This document shows positions 36,742 to 48,612 of a stretch of DNA of 64,000 nucleotides, piece after piece. Where the stretch lies: contig CP136067.1 of assembly GCA_032622095.1 (NCBI GenBank), positions 178,284,556 through 178,348,555 on the forward strand, read 5' to 3'. The position numbers were made by a program, and so were the translations under genes. Positions within the stretch are counted from its first letter, which is position 1; the number at the start of each line of letters is the position of its first letter. The notes beneath the pieces are model-generated. The model was not told the DNA's origin. It saw only the letters and a program-made list of their open reading frames with translations, and did no database searches. This DNA is from Siphonodentalium dalli. Lineage: Eukaryota > Mollusca > Scaphopoda > Gadilida > Siphonodentaliidae.

Positions 36742-37009
36742 CACGTCATTCATAATCATCCATTAACTCCCTGTATACATATTCACCTCACCTATGACTG
36801 TAGACGCACTACCTGGTTGCCATCTTAAGTAAGTATGATGCTACTGGGACAGAGTGGCCACATATTATGGTCCCTCTCAGTTCCGTTTCAAAGTTCTGCC
36901 CATTTCCTTTTAATAACGTGGCCAGAATACCAAAATAAGTTTTCGGCAAATTCCATAATGCATCCTTTGAAATAAATTTGCCATGCCTCATAAGGTACTG
37001 GGACAAGTA

Positions 37010-37795
37010 GAATAGAACATTTAGTTGTCATTTGGCTATGTAACTTGTATAATAAATGAGTCACTATTTGCTTCCTTTTCGGAACAGCAGAGAATAGTGT
37101 TCGGGATATAGACAGAACACAACGCGCATCTTAATCGAGACTCTTTTATCGATTGAGTTGCGGATGGCGCAAGGATATAGTAGTAGTAGTATAATCATTT
37201 ATTTAAGTGACATGTGCATGTTTACAGTTTATAGTACATTAGAACAATTACATTGCGCACCCGGCCCTATCGGGCCTATATGTCACTCTGAAAAATAAAA
37301 TGATTATTAATTTCCCATTGTATAGATGTCGGTAACGTTTGTTTATATTATTAAATTATAAAAGGTTTTATTTATAAATAAATTGTTTTCTTTTCAGGTA
37401 GGCATCATGAACAAAAGAGGCACACTGACGTGTGTGTTTGTATATTATTTCAATAAAAGCGTAGCTCGAGCGAAATATAACTTTGCGCCGTCCGCAACGA
37501 GTTCGATAAAAAATACCTTTTTATTTGTTTGTCTGCAGTTTCTTTTTGTTATATGACTACAATCTCAATTGTGATATTTGTGAGAATTTTATACTGCGTT
37601 CTGTAAAATCTAAATTTTGAAAGATCAAAGGGCCTGGGACCCATAGAGTGGCATATTTCATTGCTCCAATGATCACTTAACATAACAAATACAAAATAAA
37701 GTCGCTATTCTCAACCAGTTCCAAACAGCATAAACTAATCTAGAAAATATTAGTGAAAAATAGTCACATTCTCCACTTCCGGTGGCCAGGGAAAC
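37010..37795 (-). mobile_element. Right arm of the foldback-like element
   Basis: On the minus strand this matches 30460-31330. Examples are GGCCACCGGAAGTGG, ACTATTTTTCACTAATATTT, GGTCCCAGGC, and CCCGAACACTATTCTCTGCT. The arm is interrupted by a LINE 3' end (37175-37330). Together with 29825-31330 it flanks about 6 kb of arrays. Confidence 0.6.
37175..37330 (-). mobile_element. LINE 3' end with (TAC)n tail
   Basis: The minus strand reads GACATATAGGCCCGATAGGG, then GTGACTTAAATAAATGATTA (transcript-end-like) and a TAC repeat tail. It is a 5'-truncated copy, as usual for LINE insertions. No coding part remains. Confidence 0.5.
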
Positions 37796-38131
37796 GCTCA
37801 GATAAGGTTATTCCGAACATTTCAGTTTAACCCTTTCTATTCTAAATACTCATTGACGAGTAGTTCCCTCAGAAAATGTTCAGATAATAATTCCAACACA
37901 AGACCACATGTCGATTGTGGAACTTATTTTCTGAACATATCCCTCCAATAAAATGAATCCTATTGTATTATCAATTCATCTGTTTGTCGTCTGCTTTTAT
38001 TTCGTAAACACCCCAATAATAGACCATTCCATAGTATACTTTTATAAATGAATGGGAGAATCCATTCACGGTAGAAATGGTTAATGCCTACAAGTTACTA
38101 GCCGCATCAACAAGCGGAATCTCTAATACAT

Positions 38132-39044
38132 GTACTCTAAATCGGATTGGGGAAAATTTTACCCAACACAATGGTGCACCACGGGAACGTTGGGTAAATT
38201 TTACTCAATGTTGGGCAATGATTTTACTCAACGCAGAGAAATAATTTACCCGGTACTAAGGTCAATCCACACCGGACGCGAGCGCGCGATTATAACGGCC
38301 GTTATTTATACGTGCCGCATATTCCTCTTATTTGAAGGCGACACATTCATTCGTCGTCGCAATAACAAAGGTGGTGGAGGATTTTAGCGACATGCTGATA
38401 ACTGAAGTGCACGGATAAATGAGAAGAAAAAAAATGCCTGGCAAGAGCTCGACGTAATAACACGCTCGTCTGGTTAATTTTTGGTCCCAATCCATTCCAA
38501 GCTTGTGATGTCACTTTGCCCACAATTTGCCCCCTCCCCCACCCAATACAAAAACCTCACAAACTGGAATTACAGAATGAAATTCAATTAAACGCAATTG
38601 CTATGATAATTTAGTAAGCTCGTGCCATTCCACTTGACATACTATATCTGACAATTAAATGAGTTTGAAAAACTCTTACATGTACATGTTTAGCAAATTC
38701 TGATTAAAATGCCCATATTCATTGTATTTGTGGCCTGCCAGTAAATGATGCACTCAACCGATTATCTACCCATACCATCTCGCGCGACGACGTGATCCAG
38801 TCGCTTTCGGTGTGAATATAAAAATCGCGCGCCTTGAACATGTACGGACGTAAAAATCGCGCGATCGCGCCCGATGTGGATTGGCCCTTAATTTACGGGT
38901 ACAAAACATCGCTCAACGGAGAAGGGAAATTAAAATTGTCTAAATTGTTACCCTGTGTTGAGTAAAAACATTGCCCCAACATTGGGTAAAATTTGCTTAA
39001 CATTCGCGTGTTGGGTAAATTTTTACCCAACGCGATTTAGAGTG
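38132..39044. mobile_element. Non-autonomous element with TTGGGTAAA motifs and a nested MITE
   Basis: The ends are ACTCTAAATCG and CGATTTAGAGT. Just inside, TTGGGTAAAATTTTACCCAA-like palindromes repeat at both sides (38147-38230, 38940-39035). A second inverted pair, AAGGTCAATCCACACCGGAC with GCGAGCGCGCGATT and its complement ending at 38889, marks a nested CpG-rich MITE at 38258-38889. It is at almost the same place as the 9660-10126 element of unit A. Confidence 0.65.
38258..38889. mobile_element. Nested CpG-rich MITE
   Basis: The inverted ends are AAGGTCAATCCACACCGGAC and, on the other strand, AAGGGCCAATCCACATCGGG, each followed by repeated GCGCGAT words. The surrounding element is AT-rich. 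The interior has no recognisable gene. Confidence 0.6.
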
Positions 39045-39083
39045 TGCATGTATGCTAAATAACTATGTTTCTAATATACTAAC

Positions 39084-40161
39084 CTAGAACATAGGATAAA
39101 TAGGGAACGCTGTCGCTGCTCGTCGGGACCGACGAACTCATGAAACTCATGAACACAGTTAATGCCAGGATGATTGTGACACAGAATGAAATCCTTTCTC
39201 CGGATTCTACCGGGAGCAGAAATGTTAAACTGTTCATCAGAATAAAACAGGAAACGGGCACAATTAGATTCATTACGAAGAACAGCGGCTTCCTTTTTAG
39301 ATTGATACTGACAGAAAATGCGTAGTTGTTTGTCATTCGGCAGACCGAACCAGTCATCTCCCATTCGGAATTTGGGACGACTTTGTTCGATATTGTATTT
39401 GTTTGTTCCTCGCAGGTGTAGTTAGCAGCGATTCCAGTTGCTAACAAAGTAACAAAACGAAGACTACAATTCTGAGAATCAAAGGGATATTTAGATACCT
39501 CTAATTTGCAAGGGAATGAGAAGACATCTGCAACAATCCACGCCACGTGACCGGTTGCGAAGACTGTACATAGCATGCCGTCGTAAGGTAATTTATCCAC
39601 TTTACTAGTGCCAATCTGAACAAATGGGGGTAACCAGATGTCATTACATGCGACCGCTATCGTGGTAACCCCGGCATAATCACTTATATTCCATTTCAAT
39701 CTAGAGTCATGGTGTTCCATTGTTATTACAGACACTACTGTCACAATTTGGGAATGGGAGTCAACTCCAAGCATTTCGGCGATGTATGTTTTAATTTTTG
39801 CCGATGAATTGTCCGCCAGAGGTTCAACATATTTGTTGTATCCTTCCAAAAGTGAAGTTATCAACTCTGATTTCTTTTGGGAAACTACCACAGGATCATA
39901 GGCTATAATCTTTTCCGAAGCTAAAAGAGCATCTGCGCTTGTGGTTCCGTTCCCAAGCAACGAATTTTCGTTCGAATAACCTGTCAAAATTGATGATATC
40001 ATATCTGTTTCCTCAACGATAGCAACCGTCCCGTTCTTATCTGCTGACAATGTGTCGGACAACACATTGGAGTAAGCGTTATCTAACTTAGCTACTTCTC
40101 CGGCCTCAACGCCAGCAACTAAGGCTATATGTAGACTTAACAGAAATCCACAGGGAAACAT
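39084..40161 (-). CDS. Receptor gene B exon 1: divergent nicotinic-like Cys-loop subunit
   Basis: A paralogue of gene A with the same exon structure (458 aa with 27180-27478). I chose the ATG at 40161 because it opens the signal peptide MFPCGFLLSLHIALV and aligns with A. The frame stays open upstream without an ATG. The Cys-loop keeps 13 residues between cysteines with YPFDSQN. The last 75 or so residues, through TM1, TM2 and the start of TM3, are identical to A, while the N-terminal third differs in spacing (a seven-residue gap near EKIIAYDP). Like A it lacks the loop B tryptophan, loop C cysteine pair and loop A aspartate. The duplicated LTGYS/LEGYN helix motif is kept. The donor is AG|GTTAGT. 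It may co-assemble with A; ligand unknown. Confidence 0.9.
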
Positions 40162-40189
40162 GTTCTTCTCAACGTTACAATAAAAGGGA

Positions 40190-40406
40190 AAGTTCACTAC
40201 GTTAAGTGTTTCGTCTGATGGTGCGGTTGGTGAATCTGTTTTCGCGTCGAATGTTGCAGCAGCTTCACAGGTGGTGGTTATTCCGGAAGTTGTAACCAAG
40301 GCATCAGAGTTAGTTGTTGCGTCAGAGACGGTCGTGGTAGGTCGGCCTTTGTTATAGCTCCTGCTGAAATGATCGCTGCATGTGACGTTGTGACAGCTTC
40401 ACTAGC
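40190..40406 (-). other. Ser/Thr-rich open frame just upstream of gene B
   Basis: From a TGA near 40406 the coding-strand frame stays open into the receptor and reads TTTVSDATTNSDALVTTSG and AAATFDAKTDSPTAPSDE. It has no ATG. The matching stretch before gene A is in a different frame. Either 5' UTR or an exon joined by splicing to an upstream start I cannot see. Confidence 0.4.
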
Positions 40407-40963
40407 GGTTGTTACTTCAGAGACGATACCAGACAAAATGTTTGCTAAGGAAAGCACTGGCTTAGTTTTCTTCCGAACACAGCGAAGCTATGGTCTCGAA
40501 TGAGTAAGTTCTAATAATTGCGGTTCAGTTTTTTACACGACTAATTCCCAATTGGTTTTCATAATTTGTTGATTAACTAAGTTTCCACGTGTCACAAATT
40601 TCCAAATTAAAACAATTGGCGTATATTCTCCAGAGAATAAAAGCAATTCGAAATATTACATTATTGGTTGAATTTGTTCCGCGTATCTTAGATAAGCTGC
40701 AAATGCTGATAAGTTTCATGTTAACGACATTAATTTATATGTGCAGAAAGAGTCGTTTACGTCATTGCATGCGAGAATGATACTTTTGCGCCTTGGCTTG
40801 ATAAGCGAAAAAAGTTGTTATTCACAGTGCGTAACATAATTGGTAGTGAACAATTAGACACAAGAAAACTAAGATGCATGCATCAGGTCACCCATGAACT
40901 ATTTATCATGGAATTCTTTGAGCTGTCTATTATATATTTTGGATCTTCCGTCTGTCTGTGAGT

Positions 40964-41010
40964 ATGTATGTATGTATTGTGTATGTATGTATGTATGTAT
41001 GTATGTATAT
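40964..41010. repeat. TATG microsatellite
   Basis: ATGTATGTATGT runs, with one break, upstream of gene B. Unit A lacks it. Confidence 0.8.
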
Positions 41011-41531
41011 ATGTGTGTTATAGACTCGAAAACTGAAATGAGCGATAAGCGTTAAGGCAGTGACCAATGTGAGTCGATTATGAGCTGTGTTGTGAGCTGT
41101 GGTCAGTAACACAGTGATAGTGGAGTAACATTCTAACCTTAGCCTTCGCCGGACTTATATTGTAAACTTATAATCACATTGAGGATAGATAATTCAAATT
41201 CAGCGTACAAACATACATGTATGTGTACACGAGTAGATTATGTTATACCATGAAATATAAGAAATTTACACGGCTATCGATTATGCATGTAAAGTCATAT
41301 CAATATGTATTTATACTCATATAGCATATGATACTATTTGTACAGATGAATTTCCGAACATTTGAGCTGCGGCTTTGATTGCGTTTCGGAAAACAGATTT
41401 CCACCTATATAAAGGAGATTTTTCCTGACAGTGAGAATTGGGAATACCGGCCGCACATATCAACAAGTCGACAATTCATTGTTGTCCGACACACATAATC
41501 GGTGTGTGCCGTTCATGAATCACATTCGAAC

Positions 41532-42384
41532 ATAAAAGCCCAGTCAATTAACAAACAAATCGTGACTGGCCGGATTAAAGCATGAAATTTGGTACATATG
41601 TTCTTTGAACAAACGGAAATCTTTTTGGCGGGGGTGCCCAGACTACCAGATACTGGTGAGGAATATATTTGGTTTCCATGGCAACGGCATCTGGAAAATG
41701 GCAGGAAACTGGAAATACCTCTTTCTGTGAAACTAATTGGTACATGTTTGATATTAGTACCTAAGTTGAGAATACAAGAGATTGGCCACTTCATAATATA
41801 AATGGGGAGAGACATATCTGTCAAGGTCATCCACTAAGGTCAAGGTCATTTAATGATATGTTCATTTACAACAAGTAATTCTACATTCACCTGCCTCTAA
41901 ATGCATTTATTTCGCAAATAACCACAAACCTTGTAATTTATGTAGAATCGGAGGTTTATTGCCTTCAATTTGTTGTATGCACTGCCTTATAGATGTATTT
42001 CGTTTTCCAGTTTGAACTATTTGAATTGTCATAATCAGGTTCTGTCATTTGTAATAAAAAAATGGGTTTTATAAAATGTTTTGTGAATTTTCAGCAACAT
42101 ATGTTTTCATAAAGCCAATATACTGGAGACATTGGAAACCAACGTTAACAAGCTTCTTATCACTTAGTTTCCTAAAATTGTTGTTACCATAGCAACAGTG
42201 TGTGATTTCTGAGAATTCTGGAAAATTATCATATATAAAGTATATTGGTGATAGGACTGGACGTATTGGTGGATATAGTTATATAGTAATATTTATATAA
42301 ATATATTCTCCATAGCCGACCGCCAGTACTCATCTCAAGGGTCAATGTCATTGTGAAAGATCAAGGTCATTGTAAACATAAATT
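41532..42384. other. Intergenic, no gene recognised
   Basis: No exon or repeat family recognised. Fragments such as TCAAGGTCATTGT recur at 41818-41850 and 42345-42375. Confidence 0.45.
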
Positions 42385-42387
42385 CTG

Positions 42388-44750
42388 TCCCATGAGCTGG
42401 TAGGACCCCTGGTGCACGCACTTCTTCTTTGGTATTTCTATGTGCCATGATGTGTTACCATTATGATGTGGTGGGGGAAATGGTATCCCATATACTGGGG
42501 ATGTCATTGTGATTGAATTTGACAGGCGATGTGTCATTTTGTGGGTATTGGAATACTCTATCCACCAGTACCAAAAAATATATGACGTTGTCATTGACGA
42601 CGTCACCAGATGTCAAAAGGTCACGCGATGGCAATGAAAACCCAAATATAATTGTCAGGAAGCTGATAGGGTACTTCTACACCGCACACCACAGGTCTTA
42701 ACTTCACCTCACTCATTTTATTCCGTATTATGTCCCTCAACTTTTAAGCAATGTTAACACGGAAAGAAAGTGTCCGCGTATATACGAAACAAGATGGCGT
42801 ACAACATGGTCGCCGCGTTTTAAGACGAGGCATTATAAGTTAGGTTGATGCAAATTATAGAGAGAAAATCTTGACAAAGGTATACAAATGTATGTACTAT
42901 TGTGAAGCTAAGACACAATGCTAGCATTTTAGGGTTAAAATCGGAACTCTCCATTCCAAGATGGCCACCAATATGGCCACCGGAAGTGAAAATGTGACTA
43001 TTTTTAACTAATATTTTCTAGATTAGTTTCTGCTGTCAGGACCTGGTTGAGAATAACAACTTTATTTATATTTTTCATGTTAACAGATCATTGGATTTCA
43101 AATTTGAATTCATCGCCGCAAGCAGCAACCCGCATTTATTATATATTTTTAATGTTAACTGATCATTGGGAAAATGAAATATACCATTCTGTGAGTAGGA
43201 GGCCCTTCCGATATCTCAAATTTTTTATTTTACAGAACGTGCTATAATATTTCGCAAAAAAATCACCAATGGGATTGTAGTCATATTACAAAAAGAAATT
43301 AGCAGAACTGTGCATAAGTGAGACACACCTTTACTTCTGAACATTGCAACTCAATGGAACCAAAATTGTCACTTTGACTAAAAATGACCGCTAAATTATG
43401 GAAAATGGTAGCTATATTGCCCCATCACATATTGCAATCACTTACAAGTTGTGGTTCGTGAATAAAATCGAGTATAATCCTTCTATACGTTGAATAATAA
43501 CATTGGTGATGCACCTTGGTGAATAGTTACTACTGTAACCACTGACATTACCAGACATATTGGATTTCCCTCTCACAAATGTTATATCAAAATCGGCACA
43601 AATTACTTTTCAGGTTTGGACAATTGTTTTCAAGTAAAAGGGAACTATCTTTGGTATTAAAAGTGGTATCGTATTGAACTGTCTCAAATGTGTCACAAGG
43701 GGGTGTTTTTTAGATAAAATTACTCAAGATGGCTTGCAAAATGGCAATCATATTTGGTAAAATCCACATATATCCCGTACATTATTCTATGCTGTTCTGA
43801 AAAGGTAGCAAATTGTAACCCACTTGGTTATTAAAATGTTACTTAATCAACTGACAACTAAAGATCTCTATAAATTAGCATATAATTTAGTTATTGTGGA
43901 AAGCGATAGCCACAATAGGCACACCTTTGCAGCACACACTTGGCCATATAGTCACTCTATATATATACCAGACAAATATACTAGTCCAGACCATATAACC
44001 ACTCACTTTATACACAAACACCTCACCCATGACCATGTAGCCACAATTGGGTATATACGTACTCTCCACACACGACCATACAACCGGGTGTCATCATACA
44101 TGCACACCGGGTATACTCTTACTCATACACTCATGACCCATGACCATATAGTCACTCCCTGTATATCTATTCACCACATGCATGATCATACAGTTGTGGA
44201 CTATAATACAGTCCCTCTTTGTATACATATATTCACCTCACTATTGGACTCCGTGTATACATATTCGCAACATCCATGGTCATAACCACTCAAGATATAC
44301 ATATACACCCACCCTTGACCATTGAATCGTTCCAGGTATTCATATACACCTCACCAATGGCCATACAGCTAAATGCTTTATGCACATACACCTCACCCAT
44401 GACCACACAGCCACACTTGGGTATACATTTACACCCCACAAATGAACGTACAGACATGAGTCACCATGCAGGTACACCGGGTATACCCATACACATGACC
44501 CATGACCATATGGTCACTTCCTGTATACCTATGCTCCACACTCATGGTCATATAGCCACTCCTTGTACACATATTCACCTCACCATTGACAATATGGTCA
44601 CACCCTGTATACCTATTCACCACACCCATTGCCATATAGCCAATCGAGATATACATATACACCCACCCATGACAAAAGAGTCACTCCATGCATACATATA
44701 CACTTCACCAATGGTCATATGGCCACCTGCTTTATAGACAAACACCTCAC
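42388..44750 (+). mobile_element. Separate foldback arm with degenerate 50-bp array
   Basis: 42388-43920 matches 29825-31330 throughout, and 43930-44750 is a degenerate array of the same 50-bp motif (GACCATATAGTCACTC, CCTGTATACATATTCACC). The arm and array therefore travel together. No inverted partner is seen nearby, so this is a solo arm or partial element. The long frames of about 150-170 codons at 43824-44737 are products of the repeat. Confidence 0.65.
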
Positions 44751-44759
44751 GCCACATGT

Positions 44760-45590
44760 TGTTGACACATGCACTCAAGTAAACTTAAGTCCATAACTGC
44801 CCAAATCCAAAAATTTAGAGGAATCGAAGTCAACAACACATGTATGACTCGTTTTGACTTAACCTAGTCTATACTAAATGGATTCTTCCACCCTGTTGTA
44901 AACGTATAAATTGGAATGGTATATTATTCATTTGAAGGGGTGTTCAAGAAAAATGAACAACAGACAGGTGACAAGACGATAATACAAATGCTGAAGTAGT
45001 CATATCCTTTGGCGGGAAATGTTCAGATAATAAGTTTAACTTATATTAGCATTTACTAAGGATTGGGACCTACTCGTCAATGACTATTTAGTAAATAAAG
45101 GGTTACCGGCGTACACATATACACATGTTTTGACATACATGTATGCTAGTCATCGCATGTGATAATACTGACCACCGAGTCATGGGATATGTGTGATTGA
45201 CTGCGATTTCCGGCAGTAAACCGTGCTATACTGCTTTTGATCAATGAAGGTCAATAATTTGCGCGGGGTATTCCCTGATTATGTGTTTTAATTTACGGAG
45301 GGTTCGCTGGTTCTACATGGTGAGGTCCAGACCTAATTCACTGGACGCGTTTTGTAATTTCCGCTATAAACTGGGAACGAGTTGAAGATTATATTTATTA
45401 CATGATCCAAAACAGCGACAAAACATACTTAAATCAACAAATGGGACGCGAAACTAACATCGGCTTCTATAAGGCATGCGATGACGTTTCACGTAACTAT
45501 TGGTTTTTTGCTCGCGTAAAGAAATGGTCCCAGATAAATAAAGACTCTTTGGCGCATATTTAATGACATAACTTTTCAAACTCTTCATTC
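44760..45590. other. Intergenic, no gene recognised
   Basis: A block at about 44860-45110 contains GAAATGTTCAGATAATAAGT and TACTCGTCAATGA, the inverse of words at 37815-37880 and 9370-9450. It is therefore an inverted relative of that dispersed repeat. Confidence 0.45.
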
Positions 45591-45591
45591 A

Positions 45592-45780
45592 TGATAGTTT
45601 GTTGGAAAAATATTGGAAGCCATAATATTTTGAGACGTATCGTACGGAGTCTGTTAAGACGACAAACCGGAAGTCAAAGATCACCTGGCACTATTTCCCG
45701 TTATTAAAGGAACGTTTAGTATAACAATTTATAGAATGGGTTTATTGAATGGAATAAGGGTAGGGTCGTGTAATTAAGTG
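45592..45780. repeat. Dispersed repeat, relative of 53484-53665
   Basis: ATAGTTTGTTGGAAAAATAT, GACAAACCGGAAGTCAAAG, TCACCTGGCACTATTTCC, and TTTATTGAATGGAATAAGGG are shared in order with 53484-53665. Family unknown. Confidence 0.65.
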
Positions 45781-45939
45781 ATATATCACACCAACCCCCT
45801 ATTATATCATTAAAAATGTCGTCACATATTTCATTATATCTCACTAGTGATGAATAGGTGCGTGTTTTGCGGGATACATGGCGTCGCGCCAACATAATTA
45901 CTGCGCGTTTTAAAACTTTTCGAAAATCTGCGCATGAGA

Positions 45940-46360
45940 CCAACACCAGACATTGCAAAATGATTGCTTAGTTCATTAATGTTAAATTGTTGTCCAGCGT
46001 CGTTGCACTAACTATATAGGCACAAAAATAAAGAAGCAACTTGGGGAATTTTTCGTCCCCAGTAAGAGCGTCAATCAGAGCGTCAGTCAGAGCGCGCAGT
46101 ACTTTCGAATATGGCCGTGTAGTGAAGCGTATCAGCCAAAGCCGTGCGTGTATGCATGTTGCATGCATTTATCAGCTTATTTTATAGATTTTTATTTGTT
46201 AAAAAGGCATAAAACTTTAGTTCCTTCATGTGATATAAAAGATCTTCAGCTCATTGTGTTGGGATATTAGATTTTATGAAACTCGTTTGATAAATATCAA
46301 ATTTAGCTAACTCGTTTCATAAAATCTTATATCCCAACATAACTCATTGGATATCCTCTA
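45940..46360. repeat. Dispersed repeat, relative of 20050-21130
   Basis: It shares ACCAGACATTGCAAAATGAT, GAAGCGTATCAGCCAAAGCC and AACTCGTTTCATAAAATCTT with the copy in unit B, without the hairpin MITE. It serves as an empty-site comparison. Confidence 0.6.
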
Positions 46361-46844
46361 TATATTACATATACTGTACTTATAATTTGACCATGCTTAT
46401 AATCCCGAATTCACTACATAGACTATTTCTATAAAAAGCTATACGCCACGACCGATGTGGAAACAGTCACTAAGTGAAAGCCGGTACTTGGCAAAACGTA
46501 CAATTACTAAATGTAGCTTTAAATTATGGCTTAATGGTTATATGTTGCTTAGACCCACACATTCACTTACCAACACCGTGCATAGTTACGCAACATAAGT
46601 AAAAGAACTATTATTAACCAATGTGCATGGAATATGGCATCTAAAAAATCGAAGTGTTGCGCTTCTCAAATTGATGAGTTCTGGCACAGATGTAATATGT
46701 CAATTGTAGTGTGCCTGTGGGATTGCTGTTCCCGAGTCCGAGAGAAGATTCGATGTTAAGATATTCACCATGCAGGTTTGCGTTTTCAGGTTGGTCGATT
46801 TGTGTGTTGTTTTGGGAATGAAATTACGTACCGTCTGCGTTTAA

Positions 46845-47224
46845 CCCTTTACCCAACACACCGGCCAAATAAAGCTTCAACAGCCTAAAATATCTTCGGT
46901 CTGTCTCAATAGAACCATACAAATATGGATATCATTGGAACCGGCTCCTTGACCACATTGTGATAGTTACAGTTATGCCATGTGCCAATGCATTCTCTTA
47001 TATATGCGAGTCGACCATAGGTCGCCTCGCATATATAAGAGAATGCATTGGCCTAAAAAAACATTTTTTAACACTTTTTACCATTTTTTCTTACATTCTT
47101 TAACAATTTTATAATTTTTAATGTGTTAAGCCAATGCATTCTCTTATATATGCGAGGCGACCTATGGTCGACTCGCATATATAAGAGAATGCATTGGCAC
47201 AGGGCCGTTCTGTTGGGTAAAGGG
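46845..47224. mobile_element. piggyBac-like MITE carrying paired hairpins, family ii (second copy)
   Basis: It starts CCCTTTACCCAACACACCGG after TTAA (46841-46844) and ends TGTTGGGTAAAGGG before TTCA (a decayed TTAA). Hairpins are at 46984-47052 and 47130-47198. It matches 22149-22541 along its whole length. Confidence 0.85.
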
Positions 47225-47526
47225 TTCACAGTCGGACTTATTTCCGTTTGGGTTATCGTGGTTTGGCCTCCTTTTAGACGTGTGGGCATATATATCGACG
47301 TTTTCAATCACACGGGTGCAGGGAAGACAGCGAAGAAGTTTAATTAAACGGGAAACCACTACACTGCTTACAAGTCATGTGAATTTCTTTGTCAATAGCA
47401 ACACCCCTTATTACAACATACACGTACAATGCGCTTTAACGAAATCTTAGCTAATATTAAATAAGTGTACATTATCTACAATGGGTTTCGATAAACGTTC
47501 TAAACTTCACATTTGCAATTGGATGT

Positions 47527-47532
47527 TTTATT
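47527..47532 (-). terminator. Polyadenylation signal AATAAA of the transporter gene
   Basis: The minus strand reads AATAAA about 30 bases beyond the transporter's stop codon at 47561. It is a plausible but very close signal, giving a short 3' UTR. Confidence 0.45.
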
Positions 47533-47560
47533 ATGCAGTTACCTACATGACACTGGACCG

Positions 47561-48612
47561 TCAAGACCCTCTCCGCCTTATGACCCTGTATCCCACTCCA
47601 GCAAATGCGAAAAATGCCGCGAAATTAACACCGAATAAGAATATATATCCAGTGCGCACACAATCAACTCCATAACAGTCTATTGAACCTTCTTTCGTGA
47701 TATTTTGCTCATATAGGTAACCAAACATATACTGGAAGACAAAGTTGAACAGTGTTTGTACGGCCCTGATAAAACCGAAGTTCCTACCGAGATCAACAAT
47801 ACCAAATCGGTCGCTCAATTCAGCCGGAACCACGGTCCACATCATACCCGAAGGTATACACACCAAAATGGATGCGATGAGGAACCCGGAGAAATACTGG
47901 CATGTCCATGAGTAAATAACGGTTGCTATGCATCCGATAAGCGTTGCTATGAGCTGGCACAATACACGATGCTGACGAAACAGATCTGCAAGAATCCCTG
48001 TTGTTATACTACATAGAAACGATGTGACAGCATACACGGATAACACAAGATTGTTGTGGTCACTGTACCCAAGAGCCTTTGCGGCAACTGTCAAATTATT
48101 CAAAGTCACTGCAGCCACAGAACCAACCAGAACGAACGTCCATAGGTAGATATTATACTGATATTTTGTTATTATTTTCAAGAAAGGAACATGCTCTGGT
48201 ACCTTGTTTTCAATTTCGACATCGTTGCTGTCAGCCGCATGAGTGTCTTGTGGTTCATCAGAGTTTGTTCGTGGTACTGATCCGTATATTGGCGATCTAA
48301 GACGAGTTTCGTTCGCCAGGTACTGATCATAGTCACCGTCGTAGAAGAATTTTGAGAACAACAAACAAAGAACATCCACAACTGCGAAGGAAACAGCTAG
48401 CAAGAACATAAATCCCGAGAAACCACTAAACATGGTGCCCCCCGAGTCGGGTGAATTCGTTTGGAACACATTATAGTATACTTGAGTGAATATCATCAAG
48501 CTGCCGCCGTATAAGGAATCTTGAAATCCTATGATCCTTCCACGCCATGCTGATTTGAAGTTGGCCAGTGAAGTGTTCTGCGAAGCAATGTAACAGAACA
48601 TGGATCCCATTC
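47561..48612 (-). CDS. MFS transporter (nodulin-like/MCH1-like) exon 4
   Basis: This is the final and largest exon, encoding residues 141-489 with TGA at 47561. The acceptor is CTCTTCGCAG just beyond 48612. Joined to exon 3 (phase 1) it gives AITGMGSMFCYIASQN. It includes IIGFQDSLYGGSLMIFTQVY (residues about 167-185), typical of the nodulin-like MFS domain. A polar central loop of about 230-288 with SPIYGSVPRTNS separates the two six-helix halves. The second half includes GMMWTVVPAELSDRFG and GRNFGFIRA, with a CYGVDC pair before the last helix and a basic RRR end. Substrate unknown; family members are proposed to move small metabolites, some in vacuole or lysosome membranes. Confidence 0.9.

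Larger units (their letters stand above)
19068..41531. repeat. Segmental duplication unit B (contains receptor gene B)
   Basis: This is the second, enlarged copy of unit A, in the same orientation and about 22.5 kb against 8.3 kb. The matching blocks are listed under unit A. Most of the extra length is insertions at 20050-24480, 24955-26985, 27781-29660 and 29825-37795. The upstream end matches at ACAATTCATTG...CCGACA..CATAATCGGTG (about 12416-12477 and 41468-41531). Confidence 0.75.

Noticed and set aside
40162-40299. N-terminal extension of receptor B
   Set aside because: The frame is open but has no ATG, and the aligned start in gene A is fixed by an upstream in-frame stop and a good signal peptide.
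43824-44737. Plus-strand frames of 153 and 172 codons, histidine- and threonine-rich
   Set aside because: They follow the degenerate 50-bp array and consist of its translated units.
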